Positions 43,235 through 52,352 of a stretch of DNA of 64,000 bases are shown one piece after another. The stretch lies in contig NZ_JAPKNH010000012.1 in the NCBI RefSeq assembly GCF_026344005.1, positions 1 through 64,000 on the forward strand, written 5' to 3'. The stretch is from Kaistia terrae (lineage in GTDB: Bacteria; Pseudomonadota; Alphaproteobacteria; Rhizobiales; Kaistiaceae). The notes under the pieces are model-generated. The model was not told the origin of the DNA. It worked only from the letters and a program-made list of their open reading frames with translations, and searched no databases. Numbering within the stretch: the stretch's first letter is position 1; each line of letters opens with the position of its first letter. The position numbers and the translations under genes were made by a program.

Positions 43235-45343
43235 TTACGCGGCCGAGATCTTGACGGTGTCGGTCGAGAGCGCGCCTTCATAGACGGTCAGGCCGATTCC
43301 GCCATCGCGGAAGGCTTCGGCGCTATTGTCCGTCGCCTCGATGGCAACGCCGCCGACGGTGGCCGAAATCGTCGAGCCGACGACCTTGGCGCTGACGGGG
43401 ATCGCCTTTTCTAGCACGAACTCGAACGGCTTCGACGCCAGCACAACTTCCTTCTCGTCGCGCACGCGGACGATCTGAAGCTGGCCGTCCTGGGTGATGC
43501 GGATGCTGTAATAGCGGCGCAGGCCCTGGACGCGCAGCGCGACGCCACCATGGACGGCGAGATGGATCATGATGTCCGCGTCGAGCGCGTAATCGGTCCA
43601 TTCGCGCGTGCCATGCGAGACAATGCCATCGCCCAGCGATTGCGAGATCCGGAAGCTCGGCGGGAAGCGCTTCGAGAAGAAGCTGACGCCGTTGACCCAG
43701 GCCATGCGCCAGAAATCGCCGTCGCCGGCCGGACGCTTCAGCGTCACTTCCGGCGCGCCGTCGAAGCGCAGGTAATCGACCAGCACCTTGCCATCGGCGC
43801 GACGGCCGGTTGCCGTCAGCACGACGCCGATTTCGGCGATCGGCTGGCCGTCCAGTTCGGGCAGGCGCCAGTTCAGCACGGTCTCTGCGCCGGGAGCGAG
43901 CTTTACCGCTTCGCCATCGATATCGCGCAGCTTGTCGGCGCCGTCATAGACGCGCAGACGCAGACGCGCTTCGACCTCGCCCTTGTTGGCGGCAGGCGCC
44001 ACGACCCGCGCCTTCACAACCTGGCCCGGATAGACCAGCGGCGTTGCCATCAGGTCATAGGTTCGCATGTTGAGAAGTTCAGGCGGCGAGAAAGTGGGGC
44101 TGATCGCCGCCGCTTCCTGGCCGGGGCCAAGCGCCTCGTAGCCGATCGAAAGGGCGCGTGCGTTGCCGAATTCCTCGTTGCCGACGCGGAGGAACGCATT
44201 GGCCGTGAAACCACCCTGCGGGCGGAATCCCTGCTGGCTGCCCGGCAGCGAGAAGTGGAACTGCGCGCCGTCCTTCGGCTTGTCGAGCTTGTCCTGGCCG
44301 GCGAGCTGACGACCGAGATTGGTGAGGTAATAGGAGACACGGACAGCGTCATTGATCGAATTGCCGCCATCGCCAGACGAGATCAGCAGCCGGTCAGCGA
44401 TAGGGCCGCGCCAGTCCGGGCCGGCCTCGATGCCGTCGAGACCGAGCATGATGCCCATCAGGCAGCCGACATTGCCGGCGTTGCAATCGGTATCCCAGCC
44501 CGACGTGTTGACGATCATCTGCGCTTTCTGGAAGTCGTCCGGCGCGTAGAGCACCGACATGATCATCAGCGCGTGGTTCGGCACGACGTGGCAGTTGCCG
44601 GGATATTTGTCGTAGCCGTAATGGTCCTGGATCAACTGGCGGGCGACGCGCCAGTCGGCGTTTTCCTTGCGCCAGCGGCGGACGTCGGCGATCAGCTTCG
44701 CGATCAGGCTGTCCGCCGGAATGACCGAGAGACCGACATCGAGCAGGTGGTCGATGTCGCGGCTCTGGAAGGCTTCCGCTTCCATCGCGGCCCACAGCAT
44801 GGCGGCATAGACGGATTCGCCGTCATGGCTGACCTTGCCGGCCTGCTCGGCGAGCTTTGCCGCCAGCTTCGGCTGGTTCGGCGCAACGAGCGCCCAGCCA
44901 TCGATGAAGATCTGCGCGCCGATCTGCTCGGCGACGGGCTGGCCATTGGTCGCCATCGAACCGGAGGCGGGCGCAGGAATGCCCTTCTTCAGGTTGATCC
45001 AGGCCGTGTGCTCGGTCGAATTGCCGACGCCGCCCCACCACAGGATCGAGCGCTCCTCGACGATATAGTTGAGCCATGCCTTGCCGATATCCTCGGCCGA
45101 AAGGTCCGGCGAAACGCCGTAGTCTTCCAGCGCGCGGACGAAGGTGAAGGTGCCGGCGACGTCGTCATCCGTGACGACGAGCGGCTGGTCGAGACGGTCA
45201 TGGACGTAATAGTCGATCGGCCCGAGCTCTTCCATGATGCGCTGGTAGGTCCAGCCCTCGAAGGGACGGCCGAGATAGACGCCGATCAGCTTGCCGAGAA
45301 CGCCGGCATAGACGCGATCCAGATAATCGTTCGGTAGGGTCAT
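43235..45343 (-). CDS. ADP-ribosylglycohydrolase-family protein with C-terminal beta-sandwich domain
   Basis: This 702-residue protein has no signal peptide. Residues 1-310 resemble the all-helical ADP-ribosylglycohydrolase (DraG/ARH) fold: GVLGKLIGVYLGRPFEG at 14-30, VTDDDVAGTF at 57-66 and GWDTDCNAGN at 282-291, where the acidic residues match the metal-binding TDDT and DxDT motifs of the family. From about 390 onward two beta-rich domains follow, the last (about 530-700) resembling a concanavalin/LamG-type sandwich that often binds or cleaves carbohydrate. It is the last gene of an operon with a sugar importer and a LacI regulator, so its substrate is probably an imported glycoside or nucleoside-like compound rather than a modified protein (inference). 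No biochemical role is known to me for this combination. Confidence 0.82.
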   Translation of the reverse strand: MTLPNDYLDRVYAGVLGKLIGVYLGRPFEGWTYQRIMEELGPIDYYVHDRLDQPLVVTDDDVAGTFTFVRALEDYGVSPDLSAEDIGKAWLNYIVEERSILWWGGVGNSTEHTAWINLKKGIPAPASGSMATNGQPVAEQIGAQIFIDGWALVAPNQPKLAAKLAEQAGKVSHDGESVYAAMLWAAMEAEAFQSRDIDHLLDVGLSVIPADSLIAKLIADVRRWRKENADWRVARQLIQDHYGYDKYPGNCHVVPNHALMIMSVLYAPDDFQKAQMIVNTSGWDTDCNAGNVGCLMGIMLGLDGIEAGPDWRGPIADRLLISSGDGGNSINDAVRVSYYLTNLGRQLAGQDKLDKPKDGAQFHFSLPGSQQGFRPQGGFTANAFLRVGNEEFGNARALSIGYEALGPGQEAAAISPTFSPPELLNMRTYDLMATPLVYPGQVVKARVVAPAANKGEVEARLRLRVYDGADKLRDIDGEAVKLAPGAETVLNWRLPELDGQPIAEIGVVLTATGRRADGKVLVDYLRFDGAPEVTLKRPAGDGDFWRMAWVNGVSFFSKRFPPSFRISQSLGDGIVSHGTREWTDYALDADIMIHLAVHGGVALRVQGLRRYYSIRITQDGQLQIVRVRDEKEVVLASKPFEFVLEKAIPVSAKVVGSTISATVGGVAIEATDNSAEAFRDGGIGLTVYEGALSTDTVKISAA

Positions 45344-45367
45344 GTTGCCTCCATAAGAATCTTGTTC

Positions 45368-46213
45368 TCAGCCCTTCACCGAGCCGCCGGCCATGCCTTC
45401 GATGAAGCGGCGCTGCAGCAGGACGAAGAGGACGACGACGGGCAGGACGATGATCAGGGCTGCGGCCATGATCTCACCCCAGTCCGAGCTGTACTGGCCG
45501 CTCAGCAGGAAGAAGGACACGACGGCGGTCATGTTCTCCGAGCCCTGCAGGAAGGTGGTCGCGATCAGGAACTCGTTCCAGGAATAGAGCCCGATGATCA
45601 GCGCGACGGTCAGGATGCCGGGGGACACGATCGGCAGCATCACCTTGGTGAAGACCTGCCAGTGATTGGCGCCGTCGATCTGTGCCGCTTCCTCGAGTTC
45701 GCGCGGAATGGCGAGGAAATAGGTGCGCAGCAGCATGACGGCGAAGGGTGAGAAGATCGCGGTATAGATCAGTGCGACGGCGAAGGTGTTGTTGATCAGC
45801 CCCAGCTTGGCGAAGCCGAAATAGAGCGGGAACAGGAACAGCTGGATCGGCGCCGTCGTCGTGCCGAGCAAGTAGAAGGTGACGATCTTCCAGCTTTCGA
45901 TCTTGCGCCGGGCCAGCACATAGGCCGTCAGCGACGAGGTCGTGCAGACCAGGACGATGGTCGTCGCGGTCAGGATCACCGAGTTTAGCATCGTCTGCGA
46001 GAAGCGGGCGTCTTCCCAGGCGCGGGTGAAATTATCCCAGCGGAACGTCTCCGGCCATGCCAGCGGATTCTGCACGATCTGGGCGGCAGGCTTGACCGAA
46101 TTGAGCACCAGCAGCGCGATCGGAAACAGCGTGATGATCAGCGCGATGCTGAGCACCGTATAGGTCAGGATGAGCGTCGCCCGGTTCTCGACGAGTTTCA
46201 CTTCGTGCTTCAC
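45368..46213 (-). CDS. Sugar ABC importer permease, MalG type
   Basis: This 281-residue inner-membrane permease of the MalG/LacG family has six hydrophobic segments and the EAA loop EEAAQIDGANHWQVFTKVMLP (about 185-205) that contacts the ATPase. It begins with GTG 46213 overlapping the stop of the MalF-type gene (GTGA). It forms the pore with the permease at 46210-47055. No ATPase gene is present in this operon, so a shared MsmK/UgpC-type ATPase encoded elsewhere probably serves it (established for several sugar importers; inferred here). Confidence 0.92.
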   Translation of the reverse strand: MKHEVKLVENRATLILTYTVLSIALIITLFPIALLVLNSVKPAAQIVQNPLAWPETFRWDNFTRAWEDARFSQTMLNSVILTATTIVLVCTTSSLTAYVLARRKIESWKIVTFYLLGTTTAPIQLFLFPLYFGFAKLGLINNTFAVALIYTAIFSPFAVMLLRTYFLAIPRELEEAAQIDGANHWQVFTKVMLPIVSPGILTVALIIGLYSWNEFLIATTFLQGSENMTAVVSFFLLSGQYSSDWGEIMAAALIIVLPVVVLFVLLQRRFIEGMAGGSVKG

Positions 46214-47055
46214 TGGTGGAACTCCTTGGCCTGCGCCCGGATGTAGAAGGCGGTCGCGACCAGGCCGAAAAGGCTGATGACGACGGCGACGGCCGCGGCC
46301 TTGCCGACAGCGAGGTCATAGAAGGCGCTGCGATAGGCGAGGGTGGAGAGTACTTCGCTGGAGAAGGCGGGACCGCCCTGGGTCAGGATGTAGACGAAGT
46401 CGAACACCAGGAACGACCAGATGACGGTCATGATCATCATCAAGGTGATGGTCGGCCAGATCGCCGGGATCAGGACGTAGCGAAGGATCTTCCAGAAGCT
46501 GACGCCTTCGAGACGCGCAAACTCGATCTGTTCCTGCGGGACCTGGCGGAGCGCTGCGAAGAAGATCACGCAGAGAAAGCCCCACCAGTGCCAGAGGTCG
46601 ACCGTCGCGATGCCGAGCAGCGCCGTGGAGGGTTGCGACAGCGGATCGATCGTCGGGAAGCCCATGCGCTGGAGCATGCCGTTCACGCCCGAGACCGGGC
46701 TGTAGATCATGCCCTGCCAGACGCGCGCCAGAATGGCGGTCGCGATGATCATCGGCAGGAAATAGATGACCTGGAAAAACATGCTGCCGCGACGGGCGAT
46801 CAGCAGCAGCGTCGCCGCCAGCAATCCCATGAAGATCGGGATCGTCAGGAAGATGCCGGTCCAGATCAGATTGTTGGTGAGCGCGGTCCAGAAAACGCGG
46901 TCGCTCCAGAGCGCCTGGAAATTCTGAAGGCCGATAAAGACGGGCGTCGTGATGCCGTCCCAGCGGAAGAAGGCCAGCGCGATGGTCAGGACTGCGGGAA
47001 TGAAGATGATGACGACATTGATGAGCAATGTCGGAACGAGATAGAGCCGATACAT
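46210..47055 (-). CDS. Sugar ABC importer permease, MalF type
   Basis: This 281-residue inner-membrane permease has six hydrophobic segments, starting with YLVPTLLINVVIIFIPAVL, and the EAA loop EQIEFARLEGVSFWKILRYVLIP near residue 185-205. ATG 47055 follows GCGGAGAACCC; an upstream frame extension has no similarity. It pairs with the MalG-type permease, whose start overlaps its stop, and receives substrate from the binding protein at 47123-48439. Together they form a CUT1-type importer, a class that usually carries di- and oligosaccharides or glycosides. Confidence 0.92.
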   Translation of the reverse strand: MYRLYLVPTLLINVVIIFIPAVLTIALAFFRWDGITTPVFIGLQNFQALWSDRVFWTALTNNLIWTGIFLTIPIFMGLLAATLLLIARRGSMFFQVIYFLPMIIATAILARVWQGMIYSPVSGVNGMLQRMGFPTIDPLSQPSTALLGIATVDLWHWWGFLCVIFFAALRQVPQEQIEFARLEGVSFWKILRYVLIPAIWPTITLMMIMTVIWSFLVFDFVYILTQGGPAFSSEVLSTLAYRSAFYDLAVGKAAAVAVVISLFGLVATAFYIRAQAKEFHQ

Positions 47056-47122
47056 GCTGGGTTCTCCGCGGGAAAGAGCAGCGACGACGATCGCGCCGCT
47101 GCTCCGCCAGGCGCGTGGGGTG

Positions 47123-48439
47123 TTACCGGGCGGGGATGGCCGGCACCTTGCCGTCGGCCTTTTCCTGCAGGAACGTCGCGTTGAGCTGTTCCAGGAACTG
47201 GGCCGTCGTGCTGCGGCCGAGCCAGACTTCCTCGATGCCGCTGACCAGGTAGGAATCGGTCGCCGGCGGCAGGAATGTCCAGGTCGTGTAGCCGTACTGG
47301 TTGTCGCCAACGGCTTCGGCCAGCGTCTTCATCGTCTCGCCGTAGAGCGGCAGGCCGTTGTCGACCTGTACTTTCGACAGATCGGCCAGTGGCGTGTTCC
47401 ACTCGCCCGGCCAGGCCGAGTTCATGACGCCATACGTCTTCTCGGAGAAGATGTAGTCGATGGCCGCCGCGGCGCCGTCCGCGTTCTTGGAGGTGGCGGC
47501 GACCGAGAAGGTCGAGCCGACGCCAAGCGGATAGACCGGACCGTTGATGCCCTCGGCGCTCGGGAAACCGACGAAGCCGACTTCGGCGTTGTTCGGTGGG
47601 AAATAGGTGTTCACGCGCTGGAACTGCCAGGTGCCCGTCGGCATCATGCCGGCCTGTCCGGTCGCCATCTGGGCGAAGGCCTGCTCGTCGCTGAGCGAGA
47701 AGTAGTTCGGGCCGAAATAGCCCTTCTGCCACCAGCTGTTCAGCGTATCGATCGCCTTGACGAAGGGCTCGGCGGTCCAGGGCAGTTCGCCCTTCAGCGC
47801 CTTGTAAACATTCTCCGGTCCGGCGATCGAGTTCAGCACGATCGAGACATAGTGCTCGTTGGCCGGGCGCCAGTTGGCGTTGCCCGAGGCGAAGGGCACG
47901 ATCTTCTCGGCCAACATGGCGTCGGCAAGCGTCTCGATCTCGGCGATCGTCGTCGGCGCCTTCCAGCCGTGCTTCTCGAACAGGGTCTTGTTGTAGAACA
48001 GGCCGAGCGTCTCGTAGGTCTTCGGCAGCGCATAGAGCTTGCCGTCATACTTGCCCATCTCGATGAACACCGGAAGAATCCGGTCGGTCCAGCCGAAGCG
48101 CGTGACGTAGTCGTCGAGCGCCAGCAGCTGGCCGGCGCGGGCCATCGGCGCGACATAGGTCGGGCCGGCCGTGTAGACGATGTCCGGGCCGTTGCCGGAA
48201 AGCAGCGCCACGCGCATCTGCTTGTCGAGTTCGGTGCCGCGATAATCGATGGTGAGGTTAAAGTCCGGGTTCGCGGTGTTGAACGGTTCGATGATGCCGG
48301 ACTTGATGTAGCCCTGCTGCTTCGGATCGGCGCTCTCATACCACCAGGTGATACGCTTGCCCTCGGCAAGGGCTGGGCCGATCAGGGCGGTGCTGGCCAG
48401 GAGCCCGAGGGATCCGGCGATGAATGTACGTCTCTTCAT
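47123..48439 (-). CDS. Periplasmic solute-binding protein, MalE/UgpB type
   Basis: This 438-residue binding protein starts MKRRTFIAGSLGLLASTALIG with a twin-arginine-type signal (cleavage likely after ALA near residue 25). The mature protein has ITWWYESADPKQQGY near its start and YALPKTYETLGLFYNKTLFEKHGW near residue 140, typical of extracellular solute-binding family 1. ATG 48439 follows GAAGGAGGAAAC. It is the second gene of the operon, 27 bases after the LacI gene, and feeds the MalF/MalG-type permeases. The ligand is unknown; the four tryptophans in WWYE and NSWWQKG-like stretches fit sugar stacking. Confidence 0.92.
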   Translation of the reverse strand: MKRRTFIAGSLGLLASTALIGPALAEGKRITWWYESADPKQQGYIKSGIIEPFNTANPDFNLTIDYRGTELDKQMRVALLSGNGPDIVYTAGPTYVAPMARAGQLLALDDYVTRFGWTDRILPVFIEMGKYDGKLYALPKTYETLGLFYNKTLFEKHGWKAPTTIAEIETLADAMLAEKIVPFASGNANWRPANEHYVSIVLNSIAGPENVYKALKGELPWTAEPFVKAIDTLNSWWQKGYFGPNYFSLSDEQAFAQMATGQAGMMPTGTWQFQRVNTYFPPNNAEVGFVGFPSAEGINGPVYPLGVGSTFSVAATSKNADGAAAAIDYIFSEKTYGVMNSAWPGEWNTPLADLSKVQVDNGLPLYGETMKTLAEAVGDNQYGYTTWTFLPPATDSYLVSGIEEVWLGRSTTAQFLEQLNATFLQEKADGKVPAIPAR

Positions 48440-48466
48440 GGTTTCCTCCTTCAATCAATCTGACGT

Positions 48467-49471
48467 CTAGACGGTGCCGCGCTCGATCAGCTGAAACGGC
48501 ATTTCCTCAATGGTGCCCTTGCCCGAACGGGATCCGCTCAGGCGTTCGATCAGGATTTCGGCGGCTTTCTCCCCCATCCGGTCCTGAAACTGCGCGACGG
48601 TGCTCAGCGGTGGCGTGACGAGGCGCGCGGCTGAAATATCGTCAAAGCCGAAGACAGCGATCTCACCGGGAATGGCGATGCTTCGTTCGCGAAGCGCCTG
48701 CATGACGCCGATCGCCATCAAATCGTTGGCAGCGAAGATCGCGGTCGGCTCGTATCCCGTCGCCAGGATCGCCTCGGCGGCGCGAAATCCCGCACCTTCG
48801 CTAAAGTCATTCTCGATGATGACGAGCGGCTCGATGCCGGCGCGGCCAAGCACCTCGCGATAGCCCTCGACCCGGACGCCCTGCGGTCCGCCGGTGCCGG
48901 CCACCATTGCGATGCGGCGATGGCCCTTGGCGATCAGGTGCTCCGTGACGGAAATCGCCGCGGCGTGGCTGTCGACGAAGATGTCGTCTATGGCGAGGTC
49001 GCCGCCGCGCTTCTTGGCCGATTCAATCCGCACCACCGGGATGCCGATATCGAGCAGGGGCACGAAGTCCTGGACGCGCACGGTGAAGAAGACACCGATG
49101 ACGCCGTCGACGCGGCCCTGCCGGGCCCAATCGAGGAAATGCCGCTCGCGCGCCGGGATGCCATCGGTGTTGACGGCGATGACGTCGTAATCATGGTCCT
49201 GGGCGATCTTCTGAACGCCGCGGATAAGGCCGGGATAGAACGGATTGGTGATGTCGGGGACGATGCAGGCGATTGTCATCGTCCGCCGCGTCTTCAGCGC
49301 CTGCGCAAACCGGTTCGGCACATAGCCGAGTTCCTCGGCGACGGCGCGGATCCGCAGCACGGTCTCGGCGGAGACCGACTGGGTCGTCGCCCCGCCCAAT
49401 ACCATCGACACCGTTGCCTGCGAGACACCGGCACGGATCGCGACGTCTTTTTGGGTGGGTCTGCTCGACAC
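48467..49471 (-). CDS. LacI/GalR-family transcriptional regulator
   Basis: This 334-residue repressor has the helix-turn-helix TQKDVAIRAGVSQATVSMVL (6-25), hinge helix YVPNRFAQALKTRR and a sugar-binding C-terminal domain (about 65-330). It starts with GTG 49471 after GGGGATACCGA. It is the first gene of the operon regulator-binding protein-permeases-ADP-ribosylglycohydrolase-like enzyme, and two TTATACGTATAA-type palindromes lie directly upstream, so it most likely represses its own operon until the imported sugar binds. Length and domain layout are standard. Confidence 0.93.
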   Translation of the reverse strand: MSSRPTQKDVAIRAGVSQATVSMVLGGATTQSVSAETVLRIRAVAEELGYVPNRFAQALKTRRTMTIACIVPDITNPFYPGLIRGVQKIAQDHDYDVIAVNTDGIPARERHFLDWARQGRVDGVIGVFFTVRVQDFVPLLDIGIPVVRIESAKKRGGDLAIDDIFVDSHAAAISVTEHLIAKGHRRIAMVAGTGGPQGVRVEGYREVLGRAGIEPLVIIENDFSEGAGFRAAEAILATGYEPTAIFAANDLMAIGVMQALRERSIAIPGEIAVFGFDDISAARLVTPPLSTVAQFQDRMGEKAAEILIERLSGSRSGKGTIEEMPFQLIERGTV

Positions 49472-49481
49472 TCGGTATCCC

Positions 49482-49508
49482 CTTATACGTATTATTTATA
49501 CGTATAAG
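49482..49508. promoter_or_regulatory. Double LacI-type operator upstream of the regulator operon
   Basis: TTATACGTATAA occurs perfectly at 49496-49507 and as TTATACGTATTA at 49483-49494, 13 bases apart; together they form a larger inverted repeat with 11-base arms (49482-49492 and 49498-49508). The site ends 11 bases upstream of the GTG start at 49471. Autoregulation of the operon is the simplest role. Confidence 0.75.
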
Positions 49509-49757
49509 TAGCGCCACGATGGAGTCAAATGGATTCCTGCGATCTCTCGCCGCCACATCGAAACCCGATCCTCCACCACGACGCCGCCGTTCCGACACGG
49601 GCATCGCGGCACGCTTTACTTCCGCAAGATTTGTCGGGCTCGTCTGTGTATTCTTGGTGAAGTGCAGATGGCACAGTCAGCCAGAGATAACCGCGATGGT
49701 TCAACGGGATACACCACCCCATGGCCTTCTCACCGATATCCATCTGAAGGGACCGTG

Positions 49758-50207
49758 ATGCGCGACCAGCGAGGAGCTCCCCCCGTTCCAGACGCGGTTG
49801 CATCGGCTTTCGCGGGATTTTCCGGACCGACCCGAAGTCGACTCCTTCGCATTCGCCAGCTGATCTTCGAGGTTGCCGAAACGACTCCCGGCGTCGGGCC
49901 GCTGACGGAAACGCTGAAATGGGGCGAACCCGCCTATCTGACCAATGCCTCTCGATCTGGCAGCACGATCAGGCTTGGCGTCGTCAAAACCCCGCCAGAC
50001 ACCGCGGCCATCCTGTTCAATTGCCGCACCACCCTGGTGGAGAGCTTTCGGGCCCATTTTCCGGATGTCTTTGCCTATCAGGGCAACCGGGCGATCCTGG
50101 TTCCGACCTCCGCCCCCCTGAACGAGCAAGCCCTGGCGATCTGTCTGGCGATGGCGCTCACCTACCACCATCGAGCAAGGTCCTCCGCCTTATCGAGCGG
50201 ACAGTAA
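49758..50207 (+). CDS. DUF1801-family protein
   Basis: This 149-residue protein has the DUF1801/YdhG-like layout: an N-terminal helix region with LRIRQLIFEVAETTPGVG, then TETLKWGEPAYLT and a beta-rich end with IRLGVVKTPPDTAAILFNC. Proteins with this fold are common in bacteria but lack a proven function; an iron-chaperone or small-molecule role has been suggested for relatives. ATG 49758 follows GAAGGGACCGTG. It lies alone, 250 bases from the divergent sugar operon and 111 bases before an AraC regulator on the same strand; no functional link is clear. Confidence 0.8.
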   Translation: MRDQRGAPPVPDAVASAFAGFSGPTRSRLLRIRQLIFEVAETTPGVGPLTETLKWGEPAYLTNASRSGSTIRLGVVKTPPDTAAILFNCRTTLVESFRAHFPDVFAYQGNRAILVPTSAPLNEQALAICLAMALTYHHRARSSALSSGQ

Positions 50208-50318
50208 CATCGGCGCCGGCATGTGAGGCCTCCCGATGGAGGCTGCTGCAGGTTCGCTGGATGAAAGGGGCGAGATGACTTATAAATCATGGAATAGATT
50301 TATTACGGATCGTCTCGG

Positions 50319-51233
50319 ATGGACCCCTTCAGCGATGTCATCGCCCTACTTCGACCGAGCACGGCCATCTCCAAGCCCATCAGTGGGCGAGGCCGCTGGG
50401 GCATTCGATATGCGGCCCATCATGCGCCCGGCTTTACGATCATCCTGAAAGGCGCGTGCTGGATCGCCTTCCAGGGAGAGGAGCCCTGGAAGCTGGAGAA
50501 AGGCTCCTTTCTTCTCCTGCCCTCCACCCCGGCTTTCACCTTGAGCAGCCATCCCGGTATAGCCTGTGAGCTGCGCGACCCGATGGACGTGCCCGTCCGC
50601 CACGGCGAGCAGGAAGGCGAGGCGGATTTCGAAGCGCTCGGCGGCACCTTCCGCATTGAGACGGTCAATGCGCCGCTCTTGCTCGCCCTGCTGCCGCGCA
50701 TGATCCATATTCCGCCCTCGGAAGGGCGATCGGTGCGGCTCGGCCGGGTGATTGACCTCATCATGGAGGAATGCGGCGGCGACGAACCGGGCAAGGAAAT
50801 GATCCTTCAGCGCATGCTCGAGGTTCTGCTTGTCGAGGCTTTGCGCTGGCACGGAATCGCGACGGACGGCGACCGTGCCGGTCTTCTCAACGGGATGCGC
50901 GACCCGGCCCTGGCGCGCGTCCTCGGCGCCATGCACGCCGATGTGCGGGCCGACTGGACGGTCGCCAGCCTTGCCAAGATCGCCGGGCAGTCGCGTTCCG
51001 CCTTCGCCGCGCGCTTCGGCGCGGTCCTCGGCTGCGGCCCGATCGAATATCTCGCTCGCTGGCGGATGGCGCTGGCAAAAGACGCCCTGCTGCGCGGCGC
51101 CAAAACGCTCGATCGGATAGCCGACGAGGTCGGCTACGAATCCGCGAGCGCTTTCAGTACGGCCTTTCGCAAGCGGATCGGATGTCCGCCGGGAAAATTC
51201 GCCCGGATCAGCGGCGTCATCGAACCCGCCTAG
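50319..51233 (+). CDS. AraC-family transcriptional regulator with cupin sensor domain
   Basis: This 304-residue regulator has an N-terminal cupin-type sensor domain (about 10-180; with GFTIILKGACWIAFQG and GSFLLLPSTPAFTL) of the AraC_binding/cupin_6 kind and a C-terminal pair of helix-turn-helix motifs (about 200-300; WTVASLAKIAGQSRSAFAARF and IADEVGYESASAFSTAFRKR). Relatives often respond to small aromatic or aldehyde compounds and control an adjacent SDR or reductase gene. Here an SDR gene follows 222 bases downstream in the same direction. ATG 50319 has a weak ribosome site; the gap before it is AT-rich (50278-50310) and may hold the promoter. Confidence 0.9.
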   Translation: MDPFSDVIALLRPSTAISKPISGRGRWGIRYAAHHAPGFTIILKGACWIAFQGEEPWKLEKGSFLLLPSTPAFTLSSHPGIACELRDPMDVPVRHGEQEGEADFEALGGTFRIETVNAPLLLALLPRMIHIPPSEGRSVRLGRVIDLIMEECGGDEPGKEMILQRMLEVLLVEALRWHGIATDGDRAGLLNGMRDPALARVLGAMHADVRADWTVASLAKIAGQSRSAFAARFGAVLGCGPIEYLARWRMALAKDALLRGAKTLDRIADEVGYESASAFSTAFRKRIGCPPGKFARISGVIEPA

Positions 51234-51455
51234 GCTCGGTCATACGGGTCAGGCTCGCGGCACGTGAAGCATCCACGTCTGCGACGTCGTCCGCATCGCG
51301 CTTGATGCTCTTCTTGCATCCGCGTCTGTAGGGACCCTCTCTTGCCATTGCTTCCCACGAATTGGACAGTTGGAAATTAAAAACAGACGTTTGATTATGG
51401 GTCGTCCCACCAATGCCGCCTATCAAGGAGCCATCCGAAACCAATGGAGGCTCCC

Positions 51456-52205
51456 ATGCAAACGATCCTGATCACCGGTACATCCTCGGGCTACGGCCTC
51501 GAGATCGCGCGTCATTTCCTCGACAAGGGCTGGAATGTCATCGCGACCATGCGGCGCCCGGATGCCGCTCTGCTGCCGACCTCGCCCAAGCTGCGCATCC
51601 TGCCGCTCGACGTGACGAACGAAGAGAGCATTGCCGCCGCCATCGCAGCGGCCGGGCCGATCGACGTGCTGGTCAACAATGCCGGCATCGGCGTCGTCGG
51701 CGCGTTCGAGGCCACGCCGATGGCGCATATCCGCAAGGTGTTCGACACCAACACCTTCGGCGTCATGGCGATGTGTCAGGCCGTCATTCCGCAGATGCGC
51801 GAACGCCGCTCCGGCGTGATCGTCAACGTGACGTCGAGCGTCACGCTGGCTTCCATGCCGCTGGCCGCCGCCTATACCGCCAGCAAGCAGGCGATCGAGG
51901 GCTTCACCGGCTCGCTCGCCCATGAACTCGGCCATTTCGACGTCCGCGCCAGGCTGGTGGAGCCGGGATATGCCCCGACGACCCGTTTCGCCCAGAATAC
52001 CGACCTGCGCGTCGAGGATCTGATCCCTCCGGCCTATGCCGGTTTCGCAGCACCGATTTTCGAGGCTTACGCCAAGCCGGCGCTGACGACGAAGGAGGCG
52101 GATGTCGCGGAGGCCGTCTGGGCCGCCGTCCACGACACATCGGACCGGCTTCAATTCCCGGGTGGAGCCGACGCTATCGCCCTCTATCAGGCTCGCCACG
52201 GTTGA
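51456..52205 (+). CDS. Short-chain dehydrogenase/reductase
   Basis: This 249-residue classical SDR has TGTSSGYG (7-14), NNAG (74-77), a serine in NVTSS (127-128) and the catalytic Y140/K144 in YTASK. The C-terminal half differs from sugar-acid SDRs and resembles the reductases placed next to AraC regulators. Two in-frame ATGs exist; 51456 is preferred because GGAGG lies 6 bases upstream and covers the earlier ATG (51444). The AraC gene just upstream is the probable regulator. The substrate, likely a ketone or aldehyde, is not known. Confidence 0.9.
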   Translation: MQTILITGTSSGYGLEIARHFLDKGWNVIATMRRPDAALLPTSPKLRILPLDVTNEESIAAAIAAAGPIDVLVNNAGIGVVGAFEATPMAHIRKVFDTNTFGVMAMCQAVIPQMRERRSGVIVNVTSSVTLASMPLAAAYTASKQAIEGFTGSLAHELGHFDVRARLVEPGYAPTTRFAQNTDLRVEDLIPPAYAGFAAPIFEAYAKPALTTKEADVAEAVWAAVHDTSDRLQFPGGADAIALYQARHG

Positions 52206-52311
52206 GGTTGGACCCGGCTTGATCCCGAACAACGGGGTAGATCGGCGGTGCCGTGTCTATCCCTCGTTGTTCTTCAAGTTCCATTTGCCACGCTTGGCAT
52301 TGAAGGGAGCA

Positions 52312-52344
52312 GCCGGGCCCAGCGCATGTCTGGCTCGGCCCGGC
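52312..52344 (-). terminator. Hairpin after the oleate hydratase gene
   Basis: GCCGGGCC and GGCCCGGC form a perfect 8-base stem around a loop that can itself pair CAG/CTG. It begins 8 bases after the stop at 52353, between that gene and the convergent SDR gene. Confidence 0.5.
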
Positions 52345-52352
52345 AATCCGCC

